Below are positions 41,808 through 51,583 of a stretch of 64,000 nt of DNA, piece by piece. This DNA comes from Thioclava sp. JE_KL1 (GTDB lineage Bacteria > Pseudomonadota > Alphaproteobacteria > Rhodobacterales > Rhodobacteraceae), in assembly GCF_009296265.1 (NCBI RefSeq), contig NZ_WBJS01000003.1:454365-518364 (forward strand). Direction: 5' to 3'. The position numbers were made by a program, and so were the translations under genes. The notes below the pieces were generated by a model. It searched no databases and was not told where the DNA came from. It saw only the letters and a program-made list of their open reading frames with translations. Within the stretch, counting starts at the first letter, position 1; the number at the start of each line of letters is the position of its first letter.

Positions 41808-43112
41808 ATGACCGCCGATCCAAAGCCCCACCTGCCCGACCATCCCCAGCGCTATGCGCTCGTGAATGAATTGCACGCCCGCCCCTATCCGAAGCTCGGC
41901 GTGCCGGGGCATGCGGTCTATGTCGCCTTCAAGGAGCCGCGCGACGCTGCCAATCGCGACCGCAGAAAGGATCACGATCACCTCGTCGATCTTCTGACGC
42001 GCAACGGGGCGGCGCAGCCACAGGCGGGGATCACCCATTACGGCGGCAAGATCGGGCGCCACGAGGTGAAATGGGAGAGCCATACCGAATTCACCACCTA
42101 TCTCGCGTTCGGCAAAGGCGTGTCGTCGCGCGCCTTCGACCCGGCGGAGACCGAGATATTCCCCGACAGCTGGATCGATGCGGCACCCGGCGGACGGATC
42201 GCCGCGGTGCAGATCCGCATCGAGGAGCTGCCCGAGAACCCCGACGACATCTCGCCGCTGCTGGAGCAATGGTTCGTCACCGAAAGCCTCGTCTGCACCT
42301 GGGTGCTCGACGGGGCGGCGGTGGTCGCGGGAGATTTCCGGATCGACCCGAACGGGCAGATGCGCTTTGCCGTCTTCGCGCGACCCGGCACCGGGCCCGG
42401 GCGGATCGGGCGCACGGTGCAGCGGCTTTGCGAGCTGGAAACCTATCGCGCGATGTCGATGCTGGGGCTGGCGCGGGCGCGCGACCTGTCGAAGCGGCTC
42501 AATGCGCTCGACCCGCGCCTGACCGAGATCGTGGACGGGATGGGCAATGACGCCAATTCCGCCGAAGAGACGCTGCACGACCTGCTGGAAATCTCCGCCG
42601 AGCTGGAGAGCCTCGCGGTGCAACATTCCTTCCGCTTCTCTGCGACCGGTGCCTATGAGGCGATCGTGCGCGAGCGGGTGGAGGCCCTGCGCGAAAGCCG
42701 CTTCGAGGGGCGACAGAAGCTCAGCGAATTCATGGCGCGGCGCTACGATCCGGCGGTGCGCACGGTCAAATCGGCCGAAACGCGGCTGCGCCAGATGGTG
42801 ACGCGGGCGGCGCGCGCGGGCGAACTGCTACGCACGCGGGTCGATGTGGAACGCTCGGCGCAGAACCAGAAAGTGCTGGAAAGCATGGATCGCCGGTCGG
42901 ACCTGCAACTGCGCCTGCAGCACACGGTCGAGGGGCTGTCGGTGGTCGCGATCAGCTATTACGCGATCTCGGTCGCGGGCTATCTCGCCTATCCGCTCTC
43001 GAAAAAGATCGGGCTGAGCAAAGAGCTGATGATGGCGGGGCTGACGCCGATCGTGATCCTCGCGGTCTGGCTGATGATCCGGCGCATCCGCAAGGGGATG
43101 GGCGGTCACTGA
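41808..43112 (+). CDS. DUF3422 family membrane protein
   Basis: 434 aa. It starts with the DUF3422 hallmark DHPQRYALVNELHARPYP, followed by a soluble domain that includes HEVKWESHTEFTTYLAFG and LCELETYRAMSMLGLARAR. A long helical, probably coiled-coil, part (about 255-355) and two C-terminal hydrophobic segments (about 375-425) end with a basic tail. Function unknown. It is conserved in alphaproteobacteria and probably anchored in the inner membrane with the bulk in the cytosol. Confidence 0.85.
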   Translation: MTADPKPHLPDHPQRYALVNELHARPYPKLGVPGHAVYVAFKEPRDAANRDRRKDHDHLVDLLTRNGAAQPQAGITHYGGKIGRHEVKWESHTEFTTYLAFGKGVSSRAFDPAETEIFPDSWIDAAPGGRIAAVQIRIEELPENPDDISPLLEQWFVTESLVCTWVLDGAAVVAGDFRIDPNGQMRFAVFARPGTGPGRIGRTVQRLCELETYRAMSMLGLARARDLSKRLNALDPRLTEIVDGMGNDANSAEETLHDLLEISAELESLAVQHSFRFSATGAYEAIVRERVEALRESRFEGRQKLSEFMARRYDPAVRTVKSAETRLRQMVTRAARAGELLRTRVDVERSAQNQKVLESMDRRSDLQLRLQHTVEGLSVVAISYYAISVAGYLAYPLSKKIGLSKELMMAGLTPIVILAVWLMIRRIRKGMGGH

Positions 43113-43584
43113 TCGGCGATGAGGGGCTTTGCCTCGGCCCGCGCGGCTGACAGCGCCTCATCAGGTAGAAGTTCGATCATCAGCCCGCGCTTGCCGCCGT
43201 TCAGGATGATCCGGTCATAGCGAAGCGCGCTCTGCTCAAACGCCACCGGGCTTGCGCGTTTCTGGCCGAAGGGGCTGATGCCGCCGGTGCGAAACCCGGT
43301 CAGCTTCTCGGCCTTGGCGGGCTCCATCATCTTCGCGGATTTGCCCCGAAGGCCGCGGCCACCTTCTTCATCGACAGTGTCGCGTCAGACGGGATCACCG
43401 CGCAGGCAGGCTTGCCATCCACCTCGACCATCAGGGTCTTGAGAACCCGCGCCGGCTCTACTCCGAGCGCACCGGCCGCATGGAGGCCGATCTTTTCCTG
43501 ACCGGCCTCATAAGCATATTCGTGCAGTTCGAAGGCGAGCTTGGCGCGGGTCAGCGCCTGTGTCGCCGGGGTGGCATGACCCAT
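43106..43584 (-). pseudogene. ybaK: ybaK (Cys-tRNA(Pro)/aminoacyl-tRNA deacylase), interrupted by a -1 frameshift
   Basis: Two consecutive minus-strand ORFs give the two halves of one YbaK/EbsC protein. 43327-43584 encodes HATPATQALTRAKLAFELHE to SMKKVAAAFG; 43106-43330 encodes MMEPAKAEKLTGFRTGGISP to GLMIELLPDEA. Adding one base near the CCCC run at 43344-43347 joins them in frame as FGAKSAKMMEPAK, matching the family. The whole would be about 159 aa, the usual length. It is either a true pseudogene or a homopolymer sequencing error. The start ATG 43584 has GAGAGGG upstream, and the aldo-keto reductase gene overlaps nothing but ends 9 bp away. Confidence 0.85.
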
Positions 43585-43592
43585 CGGCCCTC

Positions 43593-44420
43593 TCAGAAAT
43601 CGGCGGTGGCGGGGTCCGGCCCAATGCGGCCTTCCGCGCTGTCGATATCCTTGATTTGCGCCATCTCATCCTCGGTCAACTCGAAATCGAACACGTCGAT
43701 ATTCTCGCGCATCCGCTCGTGATTAGCGGATTTCGGGATCGTCACGCAGCCCAGCTGAATCTGCCAGCGCAGCGTGACCTGCGCCGCCGATTTGCCGTAG
43801 CGCGCTGCGATCTCGGTCAGGATCGGGTTCGAGAGCGCCTCGCCCTGCCCCAGCGGCGACCAGCATTCGGTGGTGATGCCGAGCTTCTCATGCGCAGCGC
43901 GCTGGTCGGCCTGCTGGAAGCGCGGATGCAGCTCGATCTGGTTGATCGCGGGCGCCTCGCCGGTCTCTTCGATCAGGCGCTCGAGATGGTCGGGCAGGAA
44001 GTTCGACACGCCGATCGCGCGGATGCGGCCCGCGTCGCGCAGCTCGATCATGGCCTTCCACGCCTCGACATATTTGTCCTTCGCAGGCATCGGCCAGTGG
44101 ATCAGGTAGAGGTCGAGATAGTCGAAGCCCAGCTTGCCCATCGTTTCGTCGAAGGCGCGCTTGGTCTCGTCATAGCCCTGCCGGTCGTTCCAGAGCTTCG
44201 AGGTCACGAAGATGTCTTCGCGCGCCACGCCGCTTTGCGCGATGCCGCCGCCCACGCCCGCCTCGTTGCCGTAAGCGGCGGCGGTGTCGATATGGCGATA
44301 ACCTGCATCGAGGGCATTCTGGATGATTGCGGGCGCATCGGCATCGTCCATTTTCCAGATGCCGAGGCCAAGCTGCGGGATTTTGATGCCGTCATTGAGG
44401 GTGAGGGTCGGAACGCTCAT
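43593..44420 (-). CDS. Aldo-keto reductase (2,5-diketo-D-gluconate reductase type)
   Basis: 275 aa from ATG 44420 with AGGAG upstream. (beta/alpha)8 barrel with the catalytic tetrad Asp45 and Tyr50 (IDTAAAYGNE), Lys75 (FVTSKLW), His108 (LIHWPMP). NADPH-binding GQGEALSNP and TIPKSANHERMRENI match the bacterial AKR5 group. It reduces aldehydes and ketones in the cytosol; the actual substrate cannot be read from sequence. It starts 131 bp after the betC stop and is followed by ybaK. Confidence 0.9.
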   Translation of the reverse strand: MSVPTLTLNDGIKIPQLGLGIWKMDDADAPAIIQNALDAGYRHIDTAAAYGNEAGVGGGIAQSGVAREDIFVTSKLWNDRQGYDETKRAFDETMGKLGFDYLDLYLIHWPMPAKDKYVEAWKAMIELRDAGRIRAIGVSNFLPDHLERLIEETGEAPAINQIELHPRFQQADQRAAHEKLGITTECWSPLGQGEALSNPILTEIAARYGKSAAQVTLRWQIQLGCVTIPKSANHERMRENIDVFDFELTEDEMAQIKDIDSAEGRIGPDPATADF

Positions 44421-44517
44421 GGTCGATCTCCTGTATACCTGTTGGGTTGGACAACAGCTTAGGGCGGCGCGGCGTTCCGGAAAGGCGCTCACGGGGTAGT
44501 GAAAGGCGCCGGGGATT

Positions 44518-44543
44518 GGCCCGGGGCTGGCACGCCCCGGGCC
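44518..44543 (-). terminator. Terminator-like hairpin after betC
   Basis: Perfect 10-bp stem GGCCCGGGGC (44518-44527) / GCCCCGGGCC (44534-44543), loop TGGCAC, 9 bases after the betC stop. A T-tract is absent, so it may work only as a pause or 3'-end protector. Confidence 0.45.
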
Positions 44544-44551
44544 TTACGCCC

Positions 44552-46096
44552 TTACTCTCCGCGCGGGAAACGTTTGTTTTCTTCCAGCACGTTAAGGTCC
44601 ATGTGATTGCGCATATAGGCCTCGGAAGCTTTCTTGAGCGGCTGGTAATCCCACGGATACTGGCCGCCCTGGCTGAGCGCCTCGTAGACGACCCAGCGCC
44701 GCGCCTGACTGGCCCGGACGTCCGCGTCGAAACGATCCAGATCCCAGCGCTGAGCTGCCTCTGCCTTGAGCGCGGCATAGGCCTCGGCATGGGCGGGGTC
44801 GCCCGCGAGGTTGGTCAACTCATGCGGATCGGCCTCGACGTCGAAAAGCTGATCGGGATCGAGCTTGCACAGGTTCAGCTTGTAGCGCCCTTTGCGCAGG
44901 CTCACGAGCGGCGCGTAAGACGCCTCGGCGGCATATTCCATCGCCACCGACTCTGCACGGGGCTCGCGCTTGGCCTGCGGCAGCAGCGAATGCCCGTCGA
45001 GCCAGGGCGCGATCTCGTCGAGCGAGATACCAGCCAGATCACACAGCGTCGGCGTGACGTCGATCGTCGAGACCGGATCGGAAACCAGCCCCGGCTCCAG
45101 CCCCGGAGCAGAGATCATCAGCGGAACGCGCGCCGAGCCCTCGTAGAAGCTCATCTTGAACCACAGCCCCCGCGCACCCAGCATGTCGCCGTGATCGGAG
45201 ACGAAGAGGATCGTGGCCTCCTGCCGGGTGTCTTCGACCACCTGCAACAGCTCGCCGATCTTGTCGTCGAGATAGGACAGGTTCGCGAAGTAGGCGCGGC
45301 GCGAGCGGCGGATATCCTCGGTGGTGATGGTGAACTCGCGCCAGTCATTGGCGTCGAAAATCCGCTTCGAGTGGTTGTCCTGCTCCTCGTAGGGGATCGT
45401 GCCGACCTCGGGTTCGAGATGGTCGCAATCCTCGTAGAGATCCCAGTATTTCTTGCGCGCGACGTAGGGGTCGTGCGGATGGGTGAAGCTGACGGTGAGC
45501 ATCCACGGGCGCGTATCGTTGCCGCGCGCCAGATCGTAGAGCTTCATCTTCGCCTCATGGGCGACGTTGTCGTCATATTCCATCTGGTTGGAAATCTCGG
45601 CTACCCCTGCCCCGGTCACCGAGCCCATATTGTGATACCACCAGTCGATCCGCTCGCCGGGTTTGCGATAATCCGGGGTCCAGCCGAAATCGGCGGGGTA
45701 GATATCGGTGGTCAGACGCTCCTCGAAGCCGTGAAGCTGGTCGGGGCCCACGAAATGCATCTTGCCCGAGAGGCAGGTCTGATAACCCGCCCGGCGCAGG
45801 TGGTGCGCATAGGTCGGAATGTCAGAGCGGAACTCGGCTGCGTTGTCGTAGACGCCCGTGGTCGAGGGAAGCTGGCCTGACATGAACGCCGCACGCCCCG
45901 GTGCGCATAAGGGCGAGCCGGTATAGGCGTTCTCGAACCGCACGGAACGCTCGGCCAGCTTGCGCAGGTTGGGCGTGTGCAGCCACTCCGCCGGACCATC
46001 GGGAAAGAGCGTCCCGTTGAGCTGGTCGACCATCAGGATCAGGATATTCGGGCGCGGCTTCCTGTCGTCCTTGGCGGCGGTTTCGAGGTCAGGCAT
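44552..46096 (-). CDS. betC: Choline-sulfatase
   Basis: 514 aa, sulfatase family. The active-site Cys64 that becomes formylglycine is in SPLCAPGRAAF (C-x-P-x-R). Other signatures: PNILILMVDQLNG, GYQTCLSGKMHFVGPDQLHGFE, LTVSFTHPHDPY and SDHGDMLGARGLW. BetC cleaves choline-O-sulfate to choline and sulfate, feeding glycine-betaine synthesis. The rest of a bet operon is not in the window. A palindrome sits just upstream of the ribosome site AAGGAG. The formylglycine-generating enzyme needed for maturation must be elsewhere. Confidence 0.93.
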   Translation of the reverse strand: MPDLETAAKDDRKPRPNILILMVDQLNGTLFPDGPAEWLHTPNLRKLAERSVRFENAYTGSPLCAPGRAAFMSGQLPSTTGVYDNAAEFRSDIPTYAHHLRRAGYQTCLSGKMHFVGPDQLHGFEERLTTDIYPADFGWTPDYRKPGERIDWWYHNMGSVTGAGVAEISNQMEYDDNVAHEAKMKLYDLARGNDTRPWMLTVSFTHPHDPYVARKKYWDLYEDCDHLEPEVGTIPYEEQDNHSKRIFDANDWREFTITTEDIRRSRRAYFANLSYLDDKIGELLQVVEDTRQEATILFVSDHGDMLGARGLWFKMSFYEGSARVPLMISAPGLEPGLVSDPVSTIDVTPTLCDLAGISLDEIAPWLDGHSLLPQAKREPRAESVAMEYAAEASYAPLVSLRKGRYKLNLCKLDPDQLFDVEADPHELTNLAGDPAHAEAYAALKAEAAQRWDLDRFDADVRASQARRWVVYEALSQGGQYPWDYQPLKKASEAYMRNHMDLNVLEENKRFPRGE

Positions 46097-46111
46097 TGCA
46101 GCGCGCTCCTT

Positions 46112-46133
46112 TTATTGATCCACGGGTCAATAA
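46112..46133. promoter_or_regulatory. Operator-like inverted repeat upstream of betC
   Basis: TTATTGA (46112-46118) and TCAATAA (46127-46133) around TCCACGGG, only 15 bases from the betC start codon. The arms are AT-rich and symmetrical, suited to a TetR-type repressor such as BetI, which controls bet genes in related bacteria. No betI gene is present here to support that. Confidence 0.5.
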
Positions 46134-46201
46134 CCCCTGTAGCGATCCGGAGCGGGGGAACGCAAGGGCAAGCAGGTCGCGCGGAAGTGGCTCTTGCCCG
46201 A

Positions 46202-48517
46202 TCAGGCGGCCGCGATGATCCGGGCCTCGTGGCGCTTCAGGCTGGGACGCGCGGCGAGGTAGCTTTCGACTTTGCCGTCCAGTTCCGGAAACAGCGCAAG
46301 CAATTCGGCCCGTTGCGCCTGATCCATATCGTTCATCGTCGCCTGCCCCGGCTGGAAGCTCTCGGTCCAGAGCCCGTCGGAGAAAACGATTTCGTGATTG
46401 TCGAACATCACGTGGATATAGGTGACCGCCTCGGCCTCCTCGTCGATCTCGATCCCCGGCAACCCGACAAGATGGCGCGCGGCAGCCAGCACCTCCGGCT
46501 CGCCCGCGATCAGCTGCGCGCGCGGCCCGGTCAGCAGGATGCGGTGCTGCGGCGAGACGCGCATCTCGCGCTCGGGCTGGTTCGCGCCCAGCGCGCCCGG
46601 TGCGATCTTGATAGAGCGGAATTCAGGCTTCGCCAGCAACTCTGCAGCACTGAGCGCGCGGGTGCCGATCCAGCGGATGGTCTGAAAGCCGCTGTCGCGG
46701 GTCAGAACGTGGTCGCCAACCTGCAGGGTCTCGACCGCGCGAGCGCCGCTATGTGTCGCGATCAAGGTGCCCGGCGTGAAGCAGGGGATGACCTTTTCGA
46801 TATTCGAGAAGTTGACCGTGCCGACGACCGCGCCATTGCCGTCGAAGAAATCGATCGTGCCGTTTTCCGGGTTCGCCGCGTCGCGATGTACGGCGACATT
46901 GTCCCAGCCCCAGTCGCTAAGGTCGATGATGTCGAAATCGTCGCCCGTCTCCGAGCCGTCGATCGTGTCGCCGGGGACGAGGTCGATGAACGTATCGGCG
47001 TCCGCGCCGCCGATAAGAAGGTCACCGCCGCCGCCCGAGAGCGTATCGTTGCCCGCTTCGCCGTCGAGCTGATCGCTGCCAGCGCCGCCCTGCATGACAT
47101 CGTTGCCGTCGCCGCCATAGAGCGTGTCATTCCCGGTGCCGCCGACGAGACTGTCATTGCCTGCGTCGCCGTAAAGCGAGTCGTTGCCCGATCCGCCCAG
47201 CACGGTGTCGTTGCCGGTGCCGCCGTAGAGGATGTCATCCGCGCCCGCGCCGTCAATATAGTCGTCGCCGCCATTGCCGTAGAAGACGTTGGTGTAGCCA
47301 TCCGTCGGGTCCGAGGAGGCGCCGTCGAAGCCGATCAGCGTGTCGTTGCCCGCCGAGCCGTAAATCCCGTCGACGCCACTGAGCGTATCGCCCGTCGCAT
47401 CGCCGCCCGTGGCCGTGCCCGCGCCGAGGTTGATGTTCACCGCGCTGCCGGAATCGCTGTAATCGGCATAGTCCATGCCGGTTCCGCCCGACAGGATATC
47501 GCCGCCCGCACCGCCATGCAGCGTGTCATTGCCCGTGCCGCCATCGAGCGTATCGGTCCCAGGCCCGCCATCGAGCGAGTCGTTGCCCGCACCGCCGATC
47601 AGCCGGTCATTCCCGCGGCCGCCGATCAGCGTGTCGTTCCCGATGCCGCCATCGAGCCAGTCATTATCCGCGCCGCCATCGAGGGAATCGTTGCCGTCGT
47701 TGCCGGTGAGTATGTCGTTTCCGCTGCCGCCGAGGAGCGTGTCATTGCCGGTGCCGCCGATCAGCGAGTCGTTGCCCGACCCGCCATCGATCGAATCGTC
47801 GCCCGTACCGCCATCGACCGTGTCGTTTCCGAGCCCGGCCAGCACGGTATCGTTGCCGCCATAGGCGCGGATGTAGTCGTCATTGCGGCTACTGCCCGCA
47901 AGGCCCGCATCGTTATTGTCCACGCGGTCGGAGCCATTCGCGATCGGCTCGACGTAGTTCACGTCGATGCGGTCCGCCCCGTCGGTGCCGTCGACATAGC
48001 CATCGTCGAAGCCGGTGACGTAGCGATCCTGTGCGAGGTTCGCTCTATCGTCGCTGATCACGCGCCCGATGGTCATCGACTGGATCGGCTTGGCCTCATA
48101 TGCCGCCGTGGTCGCATCGTTGGACATCTCCGGTGCCAAGAACAGGTGGCCCGAGGTGGTCTGAACGAGGACTGACTGGACGGTCGCCGTCGTGCCGTCC
48201 CTATAGGTGAGGGTAGTTTCGTAAACGACGAGGCTGTCGAAGGTGAAGGTCGCAACGCCGTTACCGATATCCGTTCGGATATTGTCGTTCGAGTCTGCGT
48301 TTCGGGTATCGAGAGCGCCAGACGCCCCGCCGTTATCGATGAGCGTCGCTTCGGTGATATTGCTGAAGAGAGGATCGGTCGAATCCCCAATCGTCATCCC
48401 TTCGAGGACACGCGAGTTTTCGACCTTCCAGTTCGACTCGTCGGGATCGAGATCAAAGGGAGTCCCATTTTGATCGACAAGTTGCCCCAGATATATCCAG
48501 TTGAACGTCGTGGCCAT
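46202..48517 (-). CDS. RTX calcium-binding secreted protein with C-terminal Hint domain
   Basis: 771 aa. Residues about 175-540 consist of many nonapeptide repeats GGxGNDxLx (for example [17 protein letters not shown]), the calcium-binding beta-roll of type I secreted proteins. From Cys579 the protein has a Hint domain, [13 protein letters not shown] then [20 protein letters not shown], of the type abundant in Rhodobacterales. No Sec signal peptide: export by an ABC-type I system is expected, but none is encoded nearby. The N-terminal 150 residues are unique. Function (adhesion, surface layer) unknown. Confidence 0.88.
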   Translation of the reverse strand: MATTFNWIYLGQLVDQNGTPFDLDPDESNWKVENSRVLEGMTIGDSTDPLFSNITEATLIDNGGASGALDTRNADSNDNIRTDIGNGVATFTFDSLVVYETTLTYRDGTTATVQSVLVQTTSGHLFLAPEMSNDATTAAYEAKPIQSMTIGRVISDDRANLAQDRYVTGFDDGYVDGTDGADRIDVNYVEPIANGSDRVDNNDAGLAGSSRNDDYIRAYGGNDTVLAGLGNDTVDGGTGDDSIDGGSGNDSLIGGTGNDTLLGGSGNDILTGNDGNDSLDGGADNDWLDGGIGNDTLIGGRGNDRLIGGAGNDSLDGGPGTDTLDGGTGNDTLHGGAGGDILSGGTGMDYADYSDSGSAVNINLGAGTATGGDATGDTLSGVDGIYGSAGNDTLIGFDGASSDPTDGYTNVFYGNGGDDYIDGAGADDILYGGTGNDTVLGGSGNDSLYGDAGNDSLVGGTGNDTLYGGDGNDVMQGGAGSDQLDGEAGNDTLSGGGGDLLIGGADADTFIDLVPGDTIDGSETGDDFDIIDLSDWGWDNVAVHRDAANPENGTIDFFDGNGAVVGTVNFSNIEKVIPCFTPGTLIATHSGARAVETLQVGDHVLTRDSGFQTIRWIGTRALSAAELLAKPEFRSIKIAPGALGANQPEREMRVSPQHRILLTGPRAQLIAGEPEVLAAARHLVGLPGIEIDEEAEAVTYIHVMFDNHEIVFSDGLWTESFQPGQATMNDMDQAQRAELLALFPELDGKVESYLAARPSLKRHEARIIAAA

Positions 48518-48786
48518 GTCGCCGCTGCTTTACCTTGTTACTGTCGGACAGGCCCGCGAGGGACCGGTCTCCGACTTTCGAAGACTGTGCAAAAATATCG
48601 GGGCCTATGACGTGGCTGCTCGATTTTTATAGTTACTGGTACGCTAACAAGGCCCTCATTTGGCGCGGGTTCGTGATCCCGGCGCGGCGCAATTTGGGCG
48701 AAATGGGGGCTTTCCGGGCGGAGCGACACGCATAGGGAGAGTCGCTCCGACAGAGCCGAGAAGATGCGGAAATTTCGGCGAAAAAC

Positions 48787-48863
48787 TGGTAGGCCCGGCA
48801 GGACTTGAACCCGCAACCAAGGCGTTATGAGCGCCCTGCTCTAACCAATTGAGCTACAGGCCC
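48787..48863 (-). tRNA. tRNA with CAU anticodon, probably tRNA-Ile2 (lysidine type)
   Basis: 77 bases including the encoded CCA. Acceptor GGGCCTG pairs with CGGGCCT (G1-T72 and T6-G67 wobbles), D-arm GCTC/GAGC, anticodon stem GGGCG/CGCCT with loop CTCATAA (anticodon CAU), T-arm GCGGG/CCTGC with TTCAAGT loop. The anticodon arm and T-loop resemble bacterial tRNA-Ile2, whose C34 is modified to lysidine, more than elongator tRNA-Met. Initiator features (C1-A72 mismatch, three G-C pairs) are absent. Confidence 0.85.
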
Positions 48864-48998
48864 ACCATTGGGTATTCCTCTAGTCAGGCCGCGCGCGGGC
48901 GTCAAGAAAGCGCGCGCACCTATCCCCTTCGACGTTGCGGGGCGCGTGCGGTTACGCTAGGGCTTCGGCCAAGAGTTTACTTGCCGGAGTACGCCGCG

Positions 48999-50045
48999 AT
49001 GACCGAGAAAAAACAGGGCCTCACCTATGCCGATGCGGGCGTCGATATCGACGCGGGCAATGCATTGGTGGACCGGATCAAACCCGCAGCCAAGCGCACG
49101 CAGCGCTCGGGCACGATGTCGGGTCTCGGCGGCTTCGGCGCGCTGTTCGATCTGAAGGCGGCCGGTTACAACGATCCGATCCTCGTCGGCGCGACCGATG
49201 GCGTGGGCACCAAGCTGCGCATCGCAATCGATACTGGCAATGTCGACACGATCGGCATCGACCTCGTGGCGATGTGCGTCAACGATCTGGTCTGCCAAGG
49301 TGCGGAGCCTCTGTTTTTCCTTGATTATTTCGCGACCGGCAAGCTCGAGCTCGATCAGGCCGCGCGCATCATCGAGGGCATCGCGGAAGGCTGTGCGCAA
49401 TCGGGCTGCGCGCTGATCGGCGGCGAGACGGCAGAGATGCCGGGCATGTATTCCAAGGGCGATTTCGACCTCGCGGGCTTCGCGGTCGGCGCGATGGAGC
49501 GGGGCACCGACTTGCCCGCAGGCGTGGCCGAGGGTGACGTGCTTCTGGGCCTCGGCTCGAACGGGGTGCATTCCAACGGCTATTCCTTCGTGCGCAAGGT
49601 GGTCGAGATGTCCGGCCTTGGCTGGGACGCGGACTGCCCCTTCGGTGAGGGCGCGCTTGGCGAGGCACTGCTGGCGCCCACCCGGCTTTACGTCAAACAA
49701 TGCCTCGCGGCGGTGCGCACGGGCGGCGTTCATGCGCTGGCCCATATCACCGGCGGCGGCCTGACCGAGAACCTGCCGCGCGTTCTGCCCGAGGGCATGG
49801 GGGCGACGATCGACCTCGACACGTGGGAGCTGCCCGGCGTGTTCCGCTGGCTGGCCGAGACCGCCTCGATGGAAGAGCGCGAGCTGCTGAAGACCTTCAA
49901 TTGCGGCATCGGCATGATCGTCGTCGTCGCGGCGGACAAGGCCGACGAGATCGCCGCCCTGCTCGGAGGCGAAGGCGAGAGCGTCACCCGCATCGGCACC
50001 GTCACGTCCAATGCGGGCATCGCCTACGAGGGCGCGCTGCTGTGA
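48999..50045 (+). CDS. purM: Phosphoribosylformylglycinamidine cyclo-ligase
   Basis: 348 aa from ATG 48999. AIR synthetase motifs: [71 protein letters not shown], and [14 protein letters not shown]. It makes AIR in purine synthesis. Its TGA overlaps the GTG of purN (GTGA), so the two are translationally coupled. The ribosome site GGAG lies 10 bases upstream. Confidence 0.97.
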   Translation: MTEKKQGLTYADAGVDIDAGNALVDRIKPAAKRTQRSGTMSGLGGFGALFDLKAAGYNDPILVGATDGVGTKLRIAIDTGNVDTIGIDLVAMCVNDLVCQGAEPLFFLDYFATGKLELDQAARIIEGIAEGCAQSGCALIGGETAEMPGMYSKGDFDLAGFAVGAMERGTDLPAGVAEGDVLLGLGSNGVHSNGYSFVRKVVEMSGLGWDADCPFGEGALGEALLAPTRLYVKQCLAAVRTGGVHALAHITGGGLTENLPRVLPEGMGATIDLDTWELPGVFRWLAETASMEERELLKTFNCGIGMIVVVAADKADEIAALLGGEGESVTRIGTVTSNAGIAYEGALL

Positions 50046-50629
50046 TCCGTGTCGCGATCCTGATCTCGGGCGGCGGCTCGAACATGGTCCGACTGGTCGA
50101 GAGCATGGCAGAGGACCACCCTGCGCGGCCGGTGCTGGTCGCGTCGAACGACGCACGGGCGTCGGGGCTGGAGAAGGCCGCGCGGATGGGCGTACCGACC
50201 GCCGCCATCGACCACCGCCCCTATGGCAAGGATCGTGCCGCCTTCGAGGCCGAACTGCTGAAACCGATCCTCGCCGCGAAGCCCGATATCCTCTGCCTTG
50301 CGGGCTTCATGCGGGTGCTGACGCCGGAATTCGTCGCGCAGTTCGAGGGCCGGATGCTCAACATCCACCCCTCGCTTTTGCCGAAATATCCCGGACTGCA
50401 TACGCATAAACGCGCGATCGAGGCGGGCGATGCGGTGGCAGGCTGCACGGTGCATGAGGTGACGCCGGTGCTCGATGACGGGCCGATCCTCGGTCAGGCG
50501 CGCGTTCCGATCGAACCGGGCGACACGCCCGACGATCTGGCGGCCCGCGTGCTGGTGCAGGAACATCGCCTCTATCCGGCGGTGCTGCGCCGCTTCGCCG
50601 AGGGCGACCGCACGCCCGTTTTTCTTTAA
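50042..50629 (+). CDS. purN: Phosphoribosylglycinamide formyltransferase
   Basis: 195 aa from the GTG at 50042. Rossmann-like start [14 protein letters not shown], then [14 protein letters not shown] and the active site [18 protein letters not shown] (Asn107, His109) and [12 protein letters not shown] (Asp145). It transfers formyl from 10-formyl-THF to GAR. An ORF starting at 49700 in the same frame is only an upstream extension through purM; the family start is fixed by the overlap. Confidence 0.96.
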   Translation: MIRVAILISGGGSNMVRLVESMAEDHPARPVLVASNDARASGLEKAARMGVPTAAIDHRPYGKDRAAFEAELLKPILAAKPDILCLAGFMRVLTPEFVAQFEGRMLNIHPSLLPKYPGLHTHKRAIEAGDAVAGCTVHEVTPVLDDGPILGQARVPIEPGDTPDDLAARVLVQEHRLYPAVLRRFAEGDRTPVFL

Positions 50630-50709
50630 GCGTCTTTCTGTAAGCACGCTCACGCCGAAATGCGCCTCATCCGCTTGCGAGCGGCCGTCGCTTCGCGCAT
50701 GACTGACGC

Positions 50710-51462
50710 ATGGAAACGACCCCGGATACGGCCCCGCGCGGGCGCATGATCGCCCCCGACCTGATCCGGGCCGTGGCGCTGATCGGCATGGCAATCTTCC
50801 ACCTGACCTACGATCTCGAGAATTTCCGCTTCCTGCCGCGCGGGACGGTCTTCCATCCGGCCTTTCTCGATTTCGCCCGCGTGGTCGCCAGCACCTTCAT
50901 CTTCATGGCCGGCGCCAGCCTTGTGCTCGCCCATCGCCACGGCTTCCGCGCCGCCCCGTTCTGGAAGCGGATCGGCAAGGTGGTGGTCGCGGCGGCGCTG
51001 GTGAGTGCGGCGACTTATGTGATGATGCCGGAGTATTTCATCTATTACGGCATCCTGCATTCCATCGCGGTCAGTTCGCTGATCGGCGCCGCACTTCTGT
51101 TCCTGCCTTGGATACTGCTGGCCGCGCTTGGCGTGATCGCGGTCTGGGTGCATCTGAACTACGCCTTCGAGATATTCAATCACCCGTGGCTCTGGTGGCT
51201 GGGGCTGTCGACGAAGTGGCGCCCTTCGATGGATTTCGAGCCGGTCTTCCCGTGGATCGGGCCGTTCCTGATCGGCATGGGCGCGGCGAAACTGCTCGAC
51301 CGGCTGGGCTATTGGAAACGGGCTGCGCGCTACCAGCCCGATCAGACGCGCGGCGCGATGAAAGTCGCGCTGTTTGCGGGCCGCCACACCCTGCCGATCT
51401 ACCTGATCCACCAGCCGGTGCTCTACGGGCTGACCTGGGCCGCGTACCTCCTGCAGCACTGA
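50710..51462 (+). CDS. HGSNAT/DUF1624-type membrane protein
   Basis: 250 aa polytopic membrane protein, about seven helices. N-terminal RMIAPDLIRAVALIGMAIFHLTYDL, the DUF1624/heparan-alpha-glucosaminide acetyltransferase start with its His in helix 1, and C-terminal FAGRHTLPIYLIHQPVLYGL. The family includes transmembrane acyltransferases, but the substrate of bacterial members is unknown. It lies downstream of purN and upstream of rnd. Confidence 0.85.
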   Translation: METTPDTAPRGRMIAPDLIRAVALIGMAIFHLTYDLENFRFLPRGTVFHPAFLDFARVVASTFIFMAGASLVLAHRHGFRAAPFWKRIGKVVVAAALVSAATYVMMPEYFIYYGILHSIAVSSLIGAALLFLPWILLAALGVIAVWVHLNYAFEIFNHPWLWWLGLSTKWRPSMDFEPVFPWIGPFLIGMGAAKLLDRLGYWKRAARYQPDQTRGAMKVALFAGRHTLPIYLIHQPVLYGLTWAAYLLQH

Positions 51463-51583
51463 AACTGGCGCTTCTGCCACGCAAACCGGGCCGCAACACG
51501 CGCCACCCTTCCCTTTTGCCCCATGAAGGTCTAGGGAATTTGCACCTGCGCGGGATGAGCCCGCACCGAATTGAAAGCGCGAT

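Noticed and set aside
45977..48175. Plus-strand ORF of 732 aa with VARTA-type repeats
   Set aside because: It is the complementary reading of the RTX repeats; the periodic pattern comes from the repeats on the real strand.
49700..50041. N-terminal extension of purN
   Set aside because: The extension reads through purM in another frame; the GTGA overlap with the purM stop and the family start place PurN at 50042.
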